From Aeromonas veronii (GTDB lineage: Bacteria > Pseudomonadota > Gammaproteobacteria > Enterobacterales > Aeromonadaceae): DNA of 64,000 bases. Made by a program: the position numbers and the translations under genes. Position 1 is the first letter of the stretch, and every line of letters begins with the position of its first letter. Shown in pieces: positions 47,586 through 55,574 of this stretch. The stretch spans positions 2,161,501 through 2,225,500 of the forward strand of contig NZ_CP157875.1 of NCBI RefSeq assembly GCF_040215105.1. Direction: 5' to 3'. The notes under the pieces are model-generated. The model did no database searches, was not told the DNA's origin, and worked only from the letters and a program-made list of their open reading frames with translations.

Positions 47586-47789
47586 TCAAGAGACTGTCAC
47601 AGCACTCAGAGCCAAGTCATTCAAGGCCTTGTACGCCTCAGTGTACTCTTTCGTCTTTGCATGCAGATCTTCAATTGTGGCCTTCTGGAGATACATAGCA
47701 TCCAGTTCAGCTTCAAGGCGATCAACCGCAGCCTGCAGCTTCAAGAGTTTGTCAGCAAAAGCAGAGTCAATAATCATAAGATTCACCAT
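47586..47789 (-). CDS. Small coiled-coil protein
   Basis: 67 residues. Leu/Ala heptads from about residue 10 to 52 (LLKLQAAVDRLEAELDAMYL, QKATIEDLHAKTKEYTEAYK) suggest one long coiled coil. No ribosome site is strong and no family is recognised. It lies on the minus strand in the phage accessory segment. It could be spurious, but the heptad pattern and acidic-basic composition are protein-like. Confidence 0.45.
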   Translation of the reverse strand: MVNLMIIDSAFADKLLKLQAAVDRLEAELDAMYLQKATIEDLHAKTKEYTEAYKALNDLALSAVTVS

Positions 47790-47928
47790 AGTTCAGAGCC
47801 GTATGCTCAGGATGCATATGGGTACTCTCCAGTTGTGTTTCAACCCTTTAAAGCAAAGATACAGATGAGAGCCCTTCGGGCTCGATCCCCACAGGGATGT
47901 GCCTGAGGTTTAACTTGGTAGAAGAATT

Positions 47929-47953
47929 CCCCCCGTATTACTATACGGGGGGG
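47929..47953. repeat. Strong hairpin CCCCCCGTAT / ATACGGGGGG
   Basis: Ten base pairs with a TACT loop. No U-run follows on either strand, so it is not a normal terminator. Another short hairpin (GAGCCCTTCGGGCTC) lies at about 47869. In ssDNA phage, hairpins in non-coding segments often serve as origin or packaging signals. Confidence 0.6.
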
Positions 47954-47970
47954 CAAAAGAGAGAACAGCA

Positions 47971-48885
47971 ATGAACAATCACAGTGACATATTGTATAAA
48001 TATTACACAGAGCTACCTATAAGCTATTTTGACAATCCAAATTTAAAAATATCACCACCGGAGAGCCTTAACGACCCCTTTGAATCCATAATACCAAGTG
48101 AACTGAAATCCTTAACGGTTGAAGATACACGTGAGAAATATGAACTTAATTTAACTAAAGATGGCCACCCAAGAGACGATATATCCGCTCAGCTTATAAA
48201 TGATATGGGTTATCTTGGGATGGTTAGAAGTATTGGGATAATTTCCATGTCTGAAACATCAAGAAATCTACTAATGTGGGCTCATTATGCAAATAACCAC
48301 CAAGGTTTTTGTATCGGTTATGACAGCAAACTATTTAATGATGAAAATTCACATGATGAGAGATTACCAATATCAACACTCCCATTAAAAATAAAATATA
48401 ATAATTGTCGGTATGATTTCACCAACATGTCAATTAACATAAAAAGCAGTCACAATGAAAAGCTAAAGTCTATATTACTTCATGTTCTAACAACAAAGAG
48501 CGACGAATGGATATATGAAAAAGAATATAGGATAATTCTTCCATTAAAGAATTGTGATGAGGTGGTATATGTTGGCAAGCAAACTCCATCAAAAGAAGAC
48601 CTTAGCTCAATTCAACCCGAGAATTATAAAGGTTCGTATGTCGAATTCTCCAATGACAAAGACTTTTTATTTCTTAAGAAAATAGATAAAAAAGCGATTA
48701 AAAGCATCCATCTCGGGTGCAGAATTAGTCAAGAAAATGAAGATTCCATAATTAAAAAAATACTAAGCGATGATAATTATAAACATGTAAAGATATACAA
48801 ATATACAACCAACCAAAATAGGTTTGAGCTCGATAATCAATATTATAATTTTGCACTAAGGAAAAATAATCCCCTTGCGTGGTAG
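47971..48885 (+). CDS. DUF2971 family protein (AT-rich phage cargo)
   Basis: 304 residues. The DUF2971 signature is present: an N-terminal YKYY...NPNLKISPPESLNDPFES, then LLMWAHYANNHQGFCIGYD, then WIYEKEYRIILPL. DUF2971 is a family of unknown function, frequent in mobile and defence-rich contexts (general knowledge, not checked). The gene is markedly AT-rich compared with all neighbours, with many AAA, ATA and AAT codons, so it was acquired from another source. It is not part of any standard inovirus module. Confidence 0.85.
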   Translation: MNNHSDILYKYYTELPISYFDNPNLKISPPESLNDPFESIIPSELKSLTVEDTREKYELNLTKDGHPRDDISAQLINDMGYLGMVRSIGIISMSETSRNLLMWAHYANNHQGFCIGYDSKLFNDENSHDERLPISTLPLKIKYNNCRYDFTNMSINIKSSHNEKLKSILLHVLTTKSDEWIYEKEYRIILPLKNCDEVVYVGKQTPSKEDLSSIQPENYKGSYVEFSNDKDFLFLKKIDKKAIKSIHLGCRISQENEDSIIKKILSDDNYKHVKIYKYTTNQNRFELDNQYYNFALRKNNPLAW

Positions 48886-49045
48886 AACTGATAGCCCTCA
48901 GGCTGAGAAAGCCTCAAAAGCCGGTTTAGCAGGGAAGGGGGTTCACAGCCTCACAGAAGCACTCCAAAGAAGCTTCGGCGAGCATACCACCCTCCCGACA
49001 ATGGGCCGCAGTGTATCGCCTTATAGGGGCTCACGCCCCTGTAGT

Positions 49046-49294
49046 TCAGCGGTTATCCTTGAGACGAGTGGCCACAGCGCGAGCACGGCGCCTATTACGA
49101 CAGTAAACCTGCCACCTTTCTTCCAGCTCGATAAGTTGTCCTTCAAAGAGCCATAGAAAAGGAGGCACCGAGAGCAGCGCGACCAGCGCAACACAGGCCC
49201 AACGCACCTCAGCGGAATACTCAGCATTCATCCCCAGAGCAACCAGGATGGCAATATCCAGGCAAACGACGATAACACCCAGCATCATATTCAT
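49046..49294 (-). CDS. Small membrane protein of prophage 1
   Basis: 82 residues. Two hydrophobic segments (MLGVIVVCLDIAILVALGM and VRWACVALVALLSVPPFLW) are followed by a basic tail (NRRRARAVATRLK). It lies just beyond zot at the end of the phage morphogenesis module, on the same strand. A small hairpin (AGGGGCTCACGCCCCT, 49026-49041) overlaps its end. Function unknown; a host-interaction or secretion accessory is possible. Confidence 0.55.
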   Translation of the reverse strand: MNMMLGVIVVCLDIAILVALGMNAEYSAEVRWACVALVALLSVPPFLWLFEGQLIELEERWQVYCRNRRRARAVATRLKDNR

Positions 49295-49357
49295 TCTGAA
49301 ACCTCTGTCTTTAACATAAGAAACCCACTATCGCGGTAGCAATATTCGACCACTTTG

Positions 49358-50560
49358 TTATGTCCGGTCATCATTGGGTGCCGCCTTGTTATCCCGACCC
49401 GCGAAGAGGGCGGAGTTGACCCGTTTGCGCAGTGCATCCCCGTCAGGGTCGCAGTACACATCCACGGGTTGCCCCTGGTACTGGATCACCGCATGGCAGG
49501 CCGTCATCGGCTTCAAATCGACGAAGTATTGTGGCCACTCCTCAGCATAGATCGCCTGCTCGTCGTCGCCCTTTCGCAGGGCAAAGCAGTATTCGACGCT
49601 GTAGACGTCTCGGCTGCTCTTGGTGAGCACATGGCAGTTGATGATGAGGCGATAACCCGCGAATGGGCCTACAGCAAGGAGGCCATCAGCAGACGCAGCA
49701 GGAGCGCTGCTAGGACGTACATCAGCAGTGGGCGAAGCACCCACCGCCCCAGGAGCCTCAGAAGCGGTAGGAGAGGGCGCAGGGGCCTTAGCAGGAGCAT
49801 CAACATATTCAGGCTTGATGAAACCAAAGTATAAACAGAGTCCCCACACCGCCAGAATAAAGAGAACTTTAGGATCTCGCAGTATCGAGCTACCCGCGAT
49901 TGTATCCGAAACCTTACCGGTTGTAGTCGAGTCATAAAGCTTGAAAACATATTTCGGCACCTTGTTAAATGGCTTGGCTTGCAGCACATCAGACATTGAT
50001 GTGCCGGAATTATCAGAGAGGTGAAGTACCGTCTTATAACGACCACCAATCCCCAATATCGCCATATTGGTGTGACGAATGGCAGTCTCAGCAGCGGCGC
50101 GGATTACCTGATGCACCTTTTTGATGTTCGGGGTGGTTAATACAAAGTCCCAGTTATGGTGACGGTGCATATCAAAGGCCACATCGATAGTTTCTGGGCG
50201 TCCATCAGCCTTAGCCACGTCCGGCCCACCTGGATAATCGAGCCTGTCCAAATCACCCTGGCGCCAAGCAGGCGGGAATATGCGCTGTACCTCATCGACC
50301 AGGAAGAATGCCCCCTTGGGTGCCCAGTGATAGAACCGCGCCAAACGGTCTCGGCCATCCTGGGATTCCGTATCGATATAGAGCACCTCGAAGCTGTCTG
50401 GCACATCCTTGCCGAGCACCTCACGGCAACGCTCCACCGAGAAACCGCGCACGTTGGTGATGATGTGGCGGCCTGCCTTGATAGCCGGGATCACATCGGT
50501 ATGAATGGCGCCGGACGACTTATAAGAACCAGGGGCGCCGTGGTGGATTTTAATGGACAT
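49358..50560 (-). CDS. zot: Zot-like phage assembly ATPase (gpI) of prophage 1
   Basis: 400 residues. Walker A is GAPGSYKSS at residue 8, Walker B is FFLVDEVQ near residue 83, and HRHHNWDFVLTTPN follows, all typical of Zot/gpI inner-membrane assembly ATPases. A membrane helix lies near residues 230-250 (VLFILAVWGLCLYFGFI). An Ala/Pro-rich linker precedes a Cys-containing periplasmic domain. It drives export of filamentous virions. It overlaps the gpVI-like gene region by only a few bp. Confidence 0.92.
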   Translation of the reverse strand: MSIKIHHGAPGSYKSSGAIHTDVIPAIKAGRHIITNVRGFSVERCREVLGKDVPDSFEVLYIDTESQDGRDRLARFYHWAPKGAFFLVDEVQRIFPPAWRQGDLDRLDYPGGPDVAKADGRPETIDVAFDMHRHHNWDFVLTTPNIKKVHQVIRAAAETAIRHTNMAILGIGGRYKTVLHLSDNSGTSMSDVLQAKPFNKVPKYVFKLYDSTTTGKVSDTIAGSSILRDPKVLFILAVWGLCLYFGFIKPEYVDAPAKAPAPSPTASEAPGAVGASPTADVRPSSAPAASADGLLAVGPFAGYRLIINCHVLTKSSRDVYSVEYCFALRKGDDEQAIYAEEWPQYFVDLKPMTACHAVIQYQGQPVDVYCDPDGDALRKRVNSALFAGRDNKAAPNDDRT

Positions 50561-50563
50561 GGA

Positions 50564-50878
50564 TCACCACCCCATGATATTCAGCAAGAAGCGGGTCACA
50601 AATGCCTGGGTGATAATCGACAAGCCTTTGTCCAGGTGCAGATACAGCAATATGTCCCGCACATCGCTCGGCAGGTTATTAAAGGACTGCGAGATCAAGT
50701 CGCTGAATTGCAGGTTAATCAGGATTTCCCTGGCAACGTCCCAAGAAAACATCAGCATGAACAGCTTGAACTCGACCCACTGGATGGCGAGCTTGACCGC
50801 CATCCACGCGGTTACCTGGACAGCGAGGTCATATATGTCGTTGAACAATCCACTAAACAAATCCCCTAACCACTCCAT
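50564..50878 (-). CDS. gpVI-like minor virion protein (DUF2523) of prophage 1
   Basis: 104 residues with hydrophobic helices and the conserved end FVTRFLLNIMGW, which the equivalent gene of prophage 2 also carries (ITRFVMNIMGW). It occupies the slot between gpIII and Zot where Ff phages carry gpVI. Role: cap of the virion end, linked to the adsorption protein. Positional homology plus the shared C-terminal motif support the call. Confidence 0.8.
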   Translation of the reverse strand: MEWLGDLFSGLFNDIYDLAVQVTAWMAVKLAIQWVEFKLFMLMFSWDVAREILINLQFSDLISQSFNNLPSDVRDILLYLHLDKGLSIITQAFVTRFLLNIMGW

Positions 50879-50881
50879 GAA

Positions 50882-52129
50882 TTATCTCCTCGCCACAATC
50901 ATCAATGCTATGAAATAAAATATGAACATCATGATGGCTGCCAACGTTTCCCAATAGCCACCAACCGATGGGCACACTGAATAAGACTTGCCGAACAACG
51001 AGAACATCTCGAAACACTTGGGGGCAGCACCAGAGCCGTTTAACTGAAATTTGAATGTGTCGGCAACCTCAGTCCTTATATCCTTGTAGGCTTTCTTCAA
51101 GGCATCTTTGCTTTCGTCATATTGCTTGTTGATGTTGGCCAAATTGAAGGCGCAATTATCACCTTCTTGGCACAAACCAGACTCATACTCGGCACCTGCT
51201 ATCTGTAATGGATTGCCCGCTGCACCTGGCATTTTCGAATAATCAATATCAACGCCACCACCAGACCCTTGCCCATTACCCAGTGATTCTTTGATTGCGG
51301 ACAGATCACCGGCCATCTGGGTCTGCAGATTGGTCTGCTGCTTGTTGAAATGCTCGAGCATGGGGAACATCGGCGATATGCTGTTTGATATACCAGTGAG
51401 ATTGCTGTTAATTGCAGACAGGTTGCCCGGTGTGCCACCCCACCATCCCATGGCCGTTTGCATCATGCCTTTAATTGCAGCGGTATCACTCGATGAAGAG
51501 CCGCCGCCACCAGAACCGCCCAAATGGTCACAGCCATTATTAAATGGATTCACTACGCAATTAGTTAGCTGTTGCAAGGTATCCTGTGTTTTCACCAGTG
51601 AAGTCAGCATGGAAAACTGTGTCTTTCCATATTCTTCAAAAGAATTACTTTGAGTAGTTAGCGCATCGGTGACTTTCATCAAGTCCTTGCCAAAGGCATT
51701 GAACGTGGCGAGCGTTTCTTTTCCTTGCTCATGACTTTTAATCGCAAACCACCGCAGATCCGAATCTATCTGCTTTAGGGCTGCGGTCGTTCCCTCCTGG
51801 TACGCACCGCCAACCGCAATCGGACTTATCTGGTTCGGAAATGGCAGAGAGGGATCCACATTGCCACCACCTTCTCCATCACCACCGCCTTCACTACCCC
51901 CGAGCTTGCACTCACTTCCCGTTGTCTGGATAGGACCTTTGGAGTCGGCATTAGGCATCTCGACACACACGCCAGGGCAATTAACCTCACACCCACCCAG
52001 GCTGGATGACTCCCATTTCACGCAGTACGGCAGCGTCGTGCTGATGGGCACGTTGGATAACTGGAGACCTGCTGGACAGCTCGCCAGCGCTCCCAACGGC
52101 ACCAGGAGCAGCAAATAAAGAACTCTCAC
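50882..52129 (-). CDS. Adsorption protein (gpIII-like) of prophage 1
   Basis: 415 residues. Signal peptide MRVLYLLLLVPLGALA, a Cys-rich N-terminal domain, a Gly-rich linker (GGSEGGGDGEGGGN), a large middle region and a C-terminal membrane anchor (LAAIMMFIFYFIALMIV) with ARR. Its central block, including MMQTAMGWWGGTPGNLSAI and MFPMLEHFNKQQTNLQTQMA, is nearly identical to prophage 2 gpIII, whereas both ends differ. It binds the host receptor, probably a pilus. Confidence 0.85.
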   Translation of the reverse strand: MRVLYLLLLVPLGALASCPAGLQLSNVPISTTLPYCVKWESSSLGGCEVNCPGVCVEMPNADSKGPIQTTGSECKLGGSEGGGDGEGGGNVDPSLPFPNQISPIAVGGAYQEGTTAALKQIDSDLRWFAIKSHEQGKETLATFNAFGKDLMKVTDALTTQSNSFEEYGKTQFSMLTSLVKTQDTLQQLTNCVVNPFNNGCDHLGGSGGGGSSSSDTAAIKGMMQTAMGWWGGTPGNLSAINSNLTGISNSISPMFPMLEHFNKQQTNLQTQMAGDLSAIKESLGNGQGSGGGVDIDYSKMPGAAGNPLQIAGAEYESGLCQEGDNCAFNLANINKQYDESKDALKKAYKDIRTEVADTFKFQLNGSGAAPKCFEMFSLFGKSYSVCPSVGGYWETLAAIMMFIFYFIALMIVARR

Positions 52130-52243
52130 ACGACCCCCAATAAAAAAGGCGACCGGAGCCGCCTTGTGTCATATCGAAAACGATGATCTGTAGCCTTCGA
52201 CAAAGAACAGAAACCACAGCGTCCCGATGAGCAGGGACATGGT

Positions 52244-52456
52244 TTAAGCCTTGCGCATCAAGCCAATCAGGATGGTGACGGCGACGACGGAGGCCACGAC
52301 CATCATGACCTTCGGCGACGTCATGTTCACATCAGATTGCGCTTGATCCAGAGCAGCCCCAGCGGCGGCAGCAGCACCACCGGATTCAGCACTTGCCCCC
52401 ATGGCTACCAGGGAACCCACCAGAGCGATGGAACCATTACGGATATAATTTCTCAT
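52244..52456 (-). CDS. Major coat protein (gpVIII-like) of prophage 1
   Basis: 70 residues. A signal peptide (cleavage after MGASA) precedes an acidic, Ala-rich segment ([16 protein letters not shown]), one membrane helix (VMMVVASVVAVTILIGLM) and a basic end (RKA). This is the classical inovirus major coat layout. GAGGATAATC gives a ribosome site. Located between the minor coat and gpIII genes. Confidence 0.88.
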   Translation of the reverse strand: MRNYIRNGSIALVGSLVAMGASAESGGAAAAAGAALDQAQSDVNMTSPKVMMVVASVVAVTILIGLMRKA

Positions 52457-52462
52457 ACTCGA

Positions 52463-52696
52463 TTATCCTCTTTTTGCACCTACGATTATTCGGGCAATTG
52501 CGCCCACTTTTAAACCCAGAGCCCATATAACAATGCCAGAGCTAAAGGCTATTCCTACCTCCGTCATATCAAACTGAAACCAGTTGGATATATCGGTGAG
52601 TTTGGAATGCTCCTGAATTGTCAGGAGCACATATTGACAGTTATCCGGCTGAGCGAGTTTGGTATATCCCTCAGCGGTAATATCTAAACAGAGCAT
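52463..52696 (-). CDS. Minor coat-like small membrane protein of prophage 1
   Basis: 77 residues with a polar N-terminal part and one hydrophobic helix (VGIAFSSGIVIWALGLKVGAI). It sits between the ssDNA-binding protein and major coat genes, the position of gpVII/gpIX in Ff phages. The prophage 2 gene at 59180 is in the same place. The start is ATG at 52696 with weak GAGAAT upstream. Confidence 0.65.
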   Translation of the reverse strand: MLCLDITAEGYTKLAQPDNCQYVLLTIQEHSKLTDISNWFQFDMTEVGIAFSSGIVIWALGLKVGAIARIIVGAKRG

Positions 52697-52758
52697 ATTC
52701 TCGCGCTCTCGTCGTCGGTCGCTGCGCGCCCTCGCTCCTCCTCCTCACGCGCGGCGGA

Positions 52759-53079
52759 TTAAAGGGGCTTCTTGGTTGCCTGGAACGCAACGACCACGTT
52801 GCGGGTCGGATTACTGGGGTCGGCTTCCAGCACGAGATCCACCGCCACCAGTTTCGGGCAGTCGGACAGCTCTTTGATGGTGGCAGCGTCATTGCGCAGG
52901 GCTAGCTGACGAACCTCATAGCCCCAAGAGGTGATATTGCACTCCGGTTTATTCACGTTATTCGCCGGAGCCAGATATTCCACCTGAGCGAAATCATAAG
53001 GCACCGGAGAGCCGGATTTACGGGAGACGCCATAGCCATGAGTCACGCGAGTGACCAGAACACCGGACAGAATAGACAT
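52759..53079 (-). CDS. ssDNA-binding protein (gpV-like) of prophage 1
   Basis: 106 residues, mainly beta in appearance, with aromatic and basic residues (VTHGYGVSRKSGSPVPYDF and NVVVAFQATKKPL). It follows the replication gene, the place of gpV in other inoviruses. The role, coating nascent plus strands and controlling replication, is inferred from position and size. Confidence 0.7.
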   Translation of the reverse strand: MSILSGVLVTRVTHGYGVSRKSGSPVPYDFAQVEYLAPANNVNKPECNITSWGYEVRQLALRNDAATIKELSDCPKLVAVDLVLEADPSNPTRNVVVAFQATKKPL

Positions 53080-53105
53080 GTTATTTCCTCGTTGAAGAAC
53101 CTTGG

Positions 53106-54578
53106 TTAGGTCGATAGCAATGGATAGTCACCCGAAATAATATCGGGCGGTAATGGCATTCTTAACCGCGCTGGAATATCCAACGGCTCAAGGTGCGCTG
53201 TTAATTGGTTAATAATCTTGTCAGGGGATAACCCCTCAATATTCGCTAACCAATTGACAAGGCGACCCGCCATTCTCGACATATTGAACACTGCATTATC
53301 CCGCGAGGTCTTAAAGCGGTTCTTGAACGTGGTAATGCGGATAGGTTCAGCCTCCACGTCGGCTACTTGTTCCAGCCAAGACGCAAACTGTGGGTACATG
53401 CCCGCGAAATAAGGGTCGGGGTTGATCAGCACATCCAAGGGGATGATGCGATCCTTGTTATGCAGCTCGCCCTCGGCTCGCACCCAGTTCGGGAAGTCAG
53501 CCGACTGCATCTGCTTGCCTTTCTCATAGATGCGGGCGCATTTGCCGTTGATGCGGCTGCCCACATAGAAGGAGCAGCCCTTGGAAGGCAGGAGACCATA
53601 ACGCTTGACGATGCCTTTGGAGACTTCAGAGGGCACGAACTCGCCGGACTCGATAGCCATCCAGCACGGTGCCTTTCCCCGCTGCGGGTGGAACTGGCCA
53701 CATTTGGCCGCCTCGACAGCACCAAGGTAAGAAATGGTGTCTCCCTGGTAATCGTCCAGCGCCAAGTCGACCCGAGTGATGCGGATACCCGGAATGTGAG
53801 AGATAACATCGTGCAAAGCTGGCAAGTCGAGGGCCGCACAACCCACACCGGAAAAACTCACCATGCAACCGTGGTTGGCTGCCCCCCAACCGATCAGGCC
53901 ACAGGGGAGGCCATCACACAGCAGGTCGGCGGAATGGGCATAACCGTGCAGACCGGCGCGGCGATCCCGTTTGCTGAACCGAGGGGAGGGGATGGGCACC
54001 CCGATCTGCTGATTCAGCTCCTCAAGCCAGAAATCAATTTCGGCGCAGCAGAGGGCGTCCAGGAACTGGACACCATAGCTGTCGATGATGTCGTTATAGA
54101 CGTGCCAGTATTTGGCATCGGGCACCACCTCGAATTCGGAGAAGTCGAGCAGGGCAGAGCAGACGGCCTTGAGCTCTTTACGCATGTCGGCGCGAGACCT
54201 GTAGCCCGAGTGCAGGGCGGTTTCCATCATCTGGGCCATGGAAGGGGTGAGCACCGGCGCCACAGGGCGAGCCTCATGCTTGGGGTAGGCCTTGTCCCGT
54301 AGCCGCTGGGTTTCTTGCTCAAAGCGGGAGAGGGGAGCGAAGGAGGCAGGGCGCTTCCACAGGTAACGCAGATCAGCCACCGCCGGCGCAGCAAACGCCG
54401 CCTTGATGCCGAGCACCTGGGTATCAAAGCGCGGGATGGCTTTGAGCAAGGCACCTTGCTTGGCCAAGTCGGTCATCCGGCGCAATTCGTCCGGTGCCCA
54501 GGTAAAGGACAGATAATCGATCAGGGTTTTGTTGCCGATAACCCCATTTATCGGCATTACGGATTTATGACCAGTCAT
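53106..54578 (-). CDS. Replication initiation protein of prophage 1 (Rep_trans type)
   Basis: About 490 residues. The motifs MVSFSGVGCAALDLPAL, IRITRVDLALDDYQGD and NWVRAEGELHNK are typical of Rep_trans (PF02486)-type rolling-circle initiators, like RstA of CTX phage. The reading frame starts at 54599, but ATG at 54578 follows an AGGGAG site at a good distance, so I use it. The palindrome at 54533 lies within its first codons (M-P-I-N-G-V-I-G-N). It is unlike the initiator of prophage 2. Confidence 0.85.
   Translation of the reverse strand: MTGHKSVMPINGVIGNKTLIDYLSFTWAPDELRRMTDLAKQGALLKAIPRFDTQVLGIKAAFAAPAVADLRYLWKRPASFAPLSRFEQETQRLRDKAYPKHEARPVAPVLTPSMAQMMETALHSGYRSRADMRKELKAVCSALLDFSEFEVVPDAKYWHVYNDIIDSYGVQFLDALCCAEIDFWLEELNQQIGVPIPSPRFSKRDRRAGLHGYAHSADLLCDGLPCGLIGWGAANHGCMVSFSGVGCAALDLPALHDVISHIPGIRITRVDLALDDYQGDTISYLGAVEAAKCGQFHPQRGKAPCWMAIESGEFVPSEVSKGIVKRYGLLPSKGCSFYVGSRINGKCARIYEKGKQMQSADFPNWVRAEGELHNKDRIIPLDVLINPDPYFAGMYPQFASWLEQVADVEAEPIRITTFKNRFKTSRDNAVFNMSRMAGRLVNWLANIEGLSPDKIINQLTAHLEPLDIPARLRMPLPPDIISGDYPLLST
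54533..54556. repeat. Palindrome TGCCGATAA-N6-TTATCGGCA inside the rep start of prophage 1
   Basis: Identical, including the CCCCAT spacer and the following T, to the palindrome at 45656 upstream of the second recombinase, and in the same orientation. It overlaps the 5' coding region of rep. Either an alternative crossover site for that recombinase, a rep operator, or an origin element. Confidence 0.85.
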
Positions 54579-54816
54579 CGAAAAACACTCCCTGGTCATA
54601 GAAGCCTTGCCAAGTCTCCTCAGTCACCTCGACCAGCTCAAAAGCGGTGTCGGGGTACGTCATGGCCAGGTAGATCCGCATCTCGTGCAGATCACGGAAT
54701 ATCTCGACCTGGCCCGCCACACAAGCGGAAATGTCGCCCGTGGGCTCATCCTGCCAATAGACCTTGCGCTCCAGGAGCGCAGGCAAATCAGTGTGTTGTG
54801 GGCTAGAGTGGGTCAT
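54565..54816 (-). CDS. Small acidic protein of prophage 1
   Basis: 83 residues from ATG 54816; a TTG start at 54876 is also open. Sequence is acidic with aromatic residues (VYWQDEPTGDISACV and FDDW end). It lies upstream of rep on the same strand and overlaps its 5' end by 14 bp, so it may be co-translated. No family is recognised. It may regulate replication. Confidence 0.6.
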   Translation of the reverse strand: MTHSSPQHTDLPALLERKVYWQDEPTGDISACVAGQVEIFRDLHEMRIYLAMTYPDTAFELVEVTEETWQGFYDQGVFFDDWS

Positions 54817-54940
54817 GTGTAGGTCAGATTTATTATGAACTGACTGGATTGAATCAGAACTATATCTAACTAACAACGGGTGACATTTCGCGTTTTTCGG
54901 TGTGTTATATGCCCATTAGCAAAAGTGAGGAAACAGTAAG

Positions 54941-55405
54941 ATGGACTCAAAAGCACTGATTCAGGCCTACATGAGAGCCAAAAAACTCAGCCAGTATCAG
55001 CAAGTGGCCGTTGAACTTGGTTTTACCAAATCGCACATCTCCAGCCTGACCACTGGTAAAGTGCAACTCACTGATGCGACTGCGAAAAAGATTGCCCAGG
55101 AAATCGGCCTCGACGTGCAAGAGGTGCTGTTAAGCCTTGCCGCAGTTAGAGAAACCGATCCCGAGTTAAAACAGGCTTGGTACGACATCCTGGCAAAGTA
55201 CACCAAGGGCACCAGTACGGCGCTAGCCCTTGGTATTGCTGTCCTTCTGGCGCCTAGTCCCGGGCCTGACCTAACCGCGCATAATGTCGTTCAGCATTAT
55301 GTTGAGGGTCTGCCCCCTGCCAGCATCCCGAAGGGGCAGGGGGACGCGACAAGGCCGCTACGTGGGACGCGCAGCGGCATCGTCGCAACGACAGAGCGCC
55401 CGTAA
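54941..55405 (+). CDS. XRE-like regulator of prophage 1, C-terminus replaced by prophage 2 sequence
   Basis: 154 residues. An HTH occupies about residues 15-58 (LSQYQQVAVELGFTKSHISS, LTTGKVQLTDATAKKIAQEI); residues 85-105 are hydrophobic. It is divergent from rep, like phage repressors such as RstR, and GAGGAAA precedes the ATG. From residue 112 the protein is encoded by the dif-like site and prophage 2 DNA. In the circular phage the sequence would continue T-A-H-N-A-R-F-C-stop, 119 residues, the stop lying in the XerD arm. Function: probable immunity repressor. Confidence 0.8.
   Translation: MDSKALIQAYMRAKKLSQYQQVAVELGFTKSHISSLTTGKVQLTDATAKKIAQEIGLDVQEVLLSLAAVRETDPELKQAWYDILAKYTKGTSTALALGIAVLLAPSPGPDLTAHNVVQHYVEGLPPASIPKGQGDATRPLRGTRSGIVATTERP
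55274..55307 (+). other. dif-like XerC/XerD junction between prophages 1 and 2
   Basis: ACCGCGCATAA (55274-55284), a 12-nt centre TGTCGTTCAGCA, then TTATGTTGAGG (55297-55307). The arms match dif; the longer centre resembles the altered centres of some inovirus attP sites. Repeated exactly at 63000, 7,726 bp away. Confidence 0.88.
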
Positions 55406-55574
55406 CATAATCTGTGTTGTGCGCGACTGGGGATTGCTATCAAAAACTTGTCGCCGGCGCGCTACCTGGGCGACTTTCTGCTATCAAAACAGCACATCGA
55501 TGTTTACCTGGCGAGCCCTATTTGCTATCATTACTGTCATGGGGCATCGGTGCCCATCAACGGAGTGATACCAA

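Larger units (their letters stand above)
47075..55273 (-). mobile_element. Inovirus prophage 1 (about 8.2 kb)
   Basis: Filamentous-phage genes lie between dif-like sites at 47075 and 55274. On the minus strand, from right to left: replication initiator, ssDNA-binding protein, minor coat, major coat, adsorption protein, gpVI-like and Zot. On the plus strand: an XRE-like regulator at the right end and DUF3653 at the left end, which would be adjacent in the circular form, plus an AT-rich DUF2971 gene between. No integrase is encoded inside, consistent with use of host XerC/XerD. Confidence 0.9.
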
